Source: Candidatus Dormiibacterota bacterium
Lineage (GTDB): Bacteria > Chloroflexota > Dormibacteria > UBA8260
Length of the DNA stretch: 14,867 nt
Assembly: GCA_955652545.1 (NCBI GenBank)
Contig: CATPCA010000209.1
Span: 1 to 14,867 of the forward strand
Direction: 5' to 3'
In this document: positions 13,492 to 14,867 of the stretch, one piece after another
Layout of the letters: each line of letters opens with the position of its first letter
How positions within the stretch are numbered: position 1 is the first letter of the stretch
Translations under genes and position numbers: made by a program
The notes under the pieces: generated by a model
Database searches by the model: none
Seen by the model: only the letters and a program-made list of their open reading frames with translations
Told to the model about the DNA's origin: nothing

Positions 13492-14867
13492 ACGCCACGT
13501 GGTCGGAGGCGTTCCGCGTGGCCAGCTCCACCGCGCCGAAGTGATCGAGGTATGGGGCCGCGCCGCTGTCGTACGCGGTCTGTGCGCTGGGTGGCAGAGC
13601 CGTGCGGATCGCGCGCAGCACTGCCGGGACGTCGACATAGAGCATTCCGTTGTTGCTCGTCCCCACATGGCTCGTCAGTGCCTGGTAGCTGGGGGACGTG
13701 CTGACGGTCGACCCCGAGGCGTGGCTGTCGAGCACGGCACGCACCTCGGCGGGGCTCGAGCCGATGATGGCCCAGCCGTTGCTCACAGCCCACGAGGGCT
13801 GCACTCCACTGCCGCCGGCGGCTGACACCGGGACCGACGAAATCGTCACCCCGTTGTCGACCTGCCTGGTGACCTGCGACGGATCACACGCGGTGGACTG
13901 CCGGCAGATGGAGGACATGAGGTTGTCGAGAAAGGTCTGCGCGGCAATCGTCGAGTCGGTGTCGAACAGCAGCGCACCCGTTGGCGGCGTCTGCCCGCGC
14001 CCCTGGTCGACCTCGACGCCGGCATCGCCGCTGAGGTGAGTGATGATGCCGGCAGAACCCGTGACGCCGAACTGCTGTAGCGTTGAGTCGATCGCCGAGC
14101 CGGCCGGCGCCACCGTCGTGAGCACGCTCTTCAGCGTCTGCTGCAGACCGGTGAGCGCGAACATCCCCAGCGCCGTCCTCGGGACAAAGGCAAGGCTTCC
14201 GTTGGTGTGGGGAGCGATTCCGAGTTGCGCTCGCTGGTCCGCTGTGAGCTTGGACGCGTTGTAGTTCTCGGTGCCGTCGAGCTCGACTCCGTCGGAGCGA
14301 GCCATCAGCGCAACCCCGAGCCCGCCATACGCCTGCGCCGCGCTCAGCTGAGATTGGCCACCGGCCGCCGACCCCACTGATGACGCGAGCTGTCGCACCA
14401 ACGCCGGGACGTCCACGTAGATGAGGCCCAGCCGGTCGGTGGGCAGCTGGGACTCGACCGTCTTGAAGGTGTCGGATGACAGCAGGTTGGCGCGTTTGCC
14501 GTGCGCGGTGTCGATCACCGCGCCGGCGGCCCCGGCGTTGCTCGCAAAGATCACCGTGTGGTTGGCGATCGCGTAGGCGCCGCCAGAGCCATGGCCAGTG
14601 GCCGACGTCACCGTGACGCCGTCGTGCGCGCTCGTCGTCCATTGGTCGGCGCGACCGACGGGGCCGGTCCTGAACTTGTCGAGTGCTGCCTGGGCTTTGG
14701 CATCGTCCTTGCTGGCGATGAGGACGGTGATATCAGGCGAGCCGGACGACGAGACTCCCGCACTCGGCGTCAACGACGAAAGCGCCGATGCCGGGATTGC
14801 GATGGACAGCTCTGAGCCAAGCCACGGGCTGATGTCGTTGTGGTTGAGACCGGAGCTGGAGAACGCA
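13466..14867 (-). CDS. DUF3352-like protein, N-terminus outside the window
   Basis: The frame is open from the stop at 13466 to the right edge (466 residues visible). It begins in the window with FSSSGLNHNDISPWLGSELS, typical of DUF3352, and contains repeated blocks of similar design: ITVLIASKDDAKAQAALDKF, LGLIYVDVPALVRQL, GALLFDTDSTIAAQTFLDNL, WAVSNGWAIIGSSPAEVRAV and GMLYVDVPAVLRAI. Family members often have an N-terminal membrane segment, which would lie beyond 14867, and are probably extracytoplasmic; their function is unknown. One cysteine pair (SICRQSTACDPSQ) suggests a disulphide. There is no true start in the window: the TTG at 14771-14773 lies inside the coding region. It faces the SRPBCC gene. 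Confidence 0.88.
   Translation of the reverse strand, partial: AFSSSGLNHNDISPWLGSELSIAIPASALSSLTPSAGVSSSGSPDITVLIASKDDAKAQAALDKFRTGPVGRADQWTTSAHDGVTVTSATGHGSGGAYAIANHTVIFASNAGAAGAVIDTAHGKRANLLSSDTFKTVESQLPTDRLGLIYVDVPALVRQLASSVGSAAGGQSQLSAAQAYGGLGVALMARSDGVELDGTENYNASKLTADQRAQLGIAPHTNGSLAFVPRTALGMFALTGLQQTLKSVLTTVAPAGSAIDSTLQQFGVTGSAGIITHLSGDAGVEVDQGRGQTPPTGALLFDTDSTIAAQTFLDNLMSSICRQSTACDPSQVTRQVDNGVTISSVPVSAAGGSGVQPSWAVSNGWAIIGSSPAEVRAVLDSHASGSTVSTSPSYQALTSHVGTSNNGMLYVDVPAVLRAIRTALPPSAQTAYDSGAAPYLDHFGAVELATRNASDHVAFTLFVQIR

Noticed and set aside
14500..14867. TTG at 14771-14773 as the start of the DUF3352 protein
   Set aside because: The frame remains open and family-like (GLNHNDISPWLG) upstream to the window edge, so the gene is cut there.

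Overview
This is a high-GC window, densely packed with genes. It most resembles an actinobacterium (Actinomycetota) or a close relative such as Dormibacterota or Chloroflexota. Reasons: two DinB/mycothiol-dependent isomerase-like proteins, a DUF5709-like acidic protein, a DUF3352 protein, a PF17648 'luciferase-domain' protein, an actinobacterial orphan ParA, and a large STAND ATPase with a C-terminal domain common in these phyla. No rRNA, tRNA, insertion sequence, phage gene or CRISPR array was recognised. The taxon is an inference from protein style and base composition.

Layout. 1-54 (-): probable signal-peptide start of a gene leaving the window. 252-443 (+): small acidic protein of unknown role. 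541-2090 (-): a compact three-gene run of a 36-residue membrane protein, a PF17648 protein and a D-2-hydroxyacid dehydrogenase. 2219-2803 (+): a TIGR03086-like DinB-fold protein. 2876-6933 (-): five tightly spaced genes that look like one operon: TetR regulator, DinB/maleylpyruvate-isomerase-like protein, metallo-beta-lactamase-fold protein, DUF5709-like acidic protein, and a ferritin-like protein related to iminophenylpyruvate dimer synthases (VioB/RebD/StaD class). The tetR promoter is well formed, appears leaderless and carries direct repeats suited to autoregulation.

7045-7955 (+): parA and a small basic partner gene overlapping it by 4 bp. The short space between tetR and parA holds three palindromes, two of them sharing a CCASATSTGG core. 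7927-8346 (-): a universal stress protein with an excellent sigma-70-like promoter and a degenerate nucleotide-binding loop. 8478-8837 (+): the effector-domain part of a MerR-type regulator without its DNA-binding domain. 8944-11679 (+): a 911-residue STAND/NB-ARC-type ATPase regulator. 11821-12615 (+): a lipoprotein preceded by two 15-bp direct repeats at a 20-bp period. 12862-13491 (+): a SRPBCC protein whose 3' end overlaps the convergent DUF3352 gene, which runs out of the right edge (13466-14867, -).

The parts most worth attention are the TetR-to-ferritin-like operon as an uncharacterised redox or small-molecule module, the palindrome-rich parA control region with its unknown partner gene, and the 36-residue membrane protein heading the 541-2090 operon.
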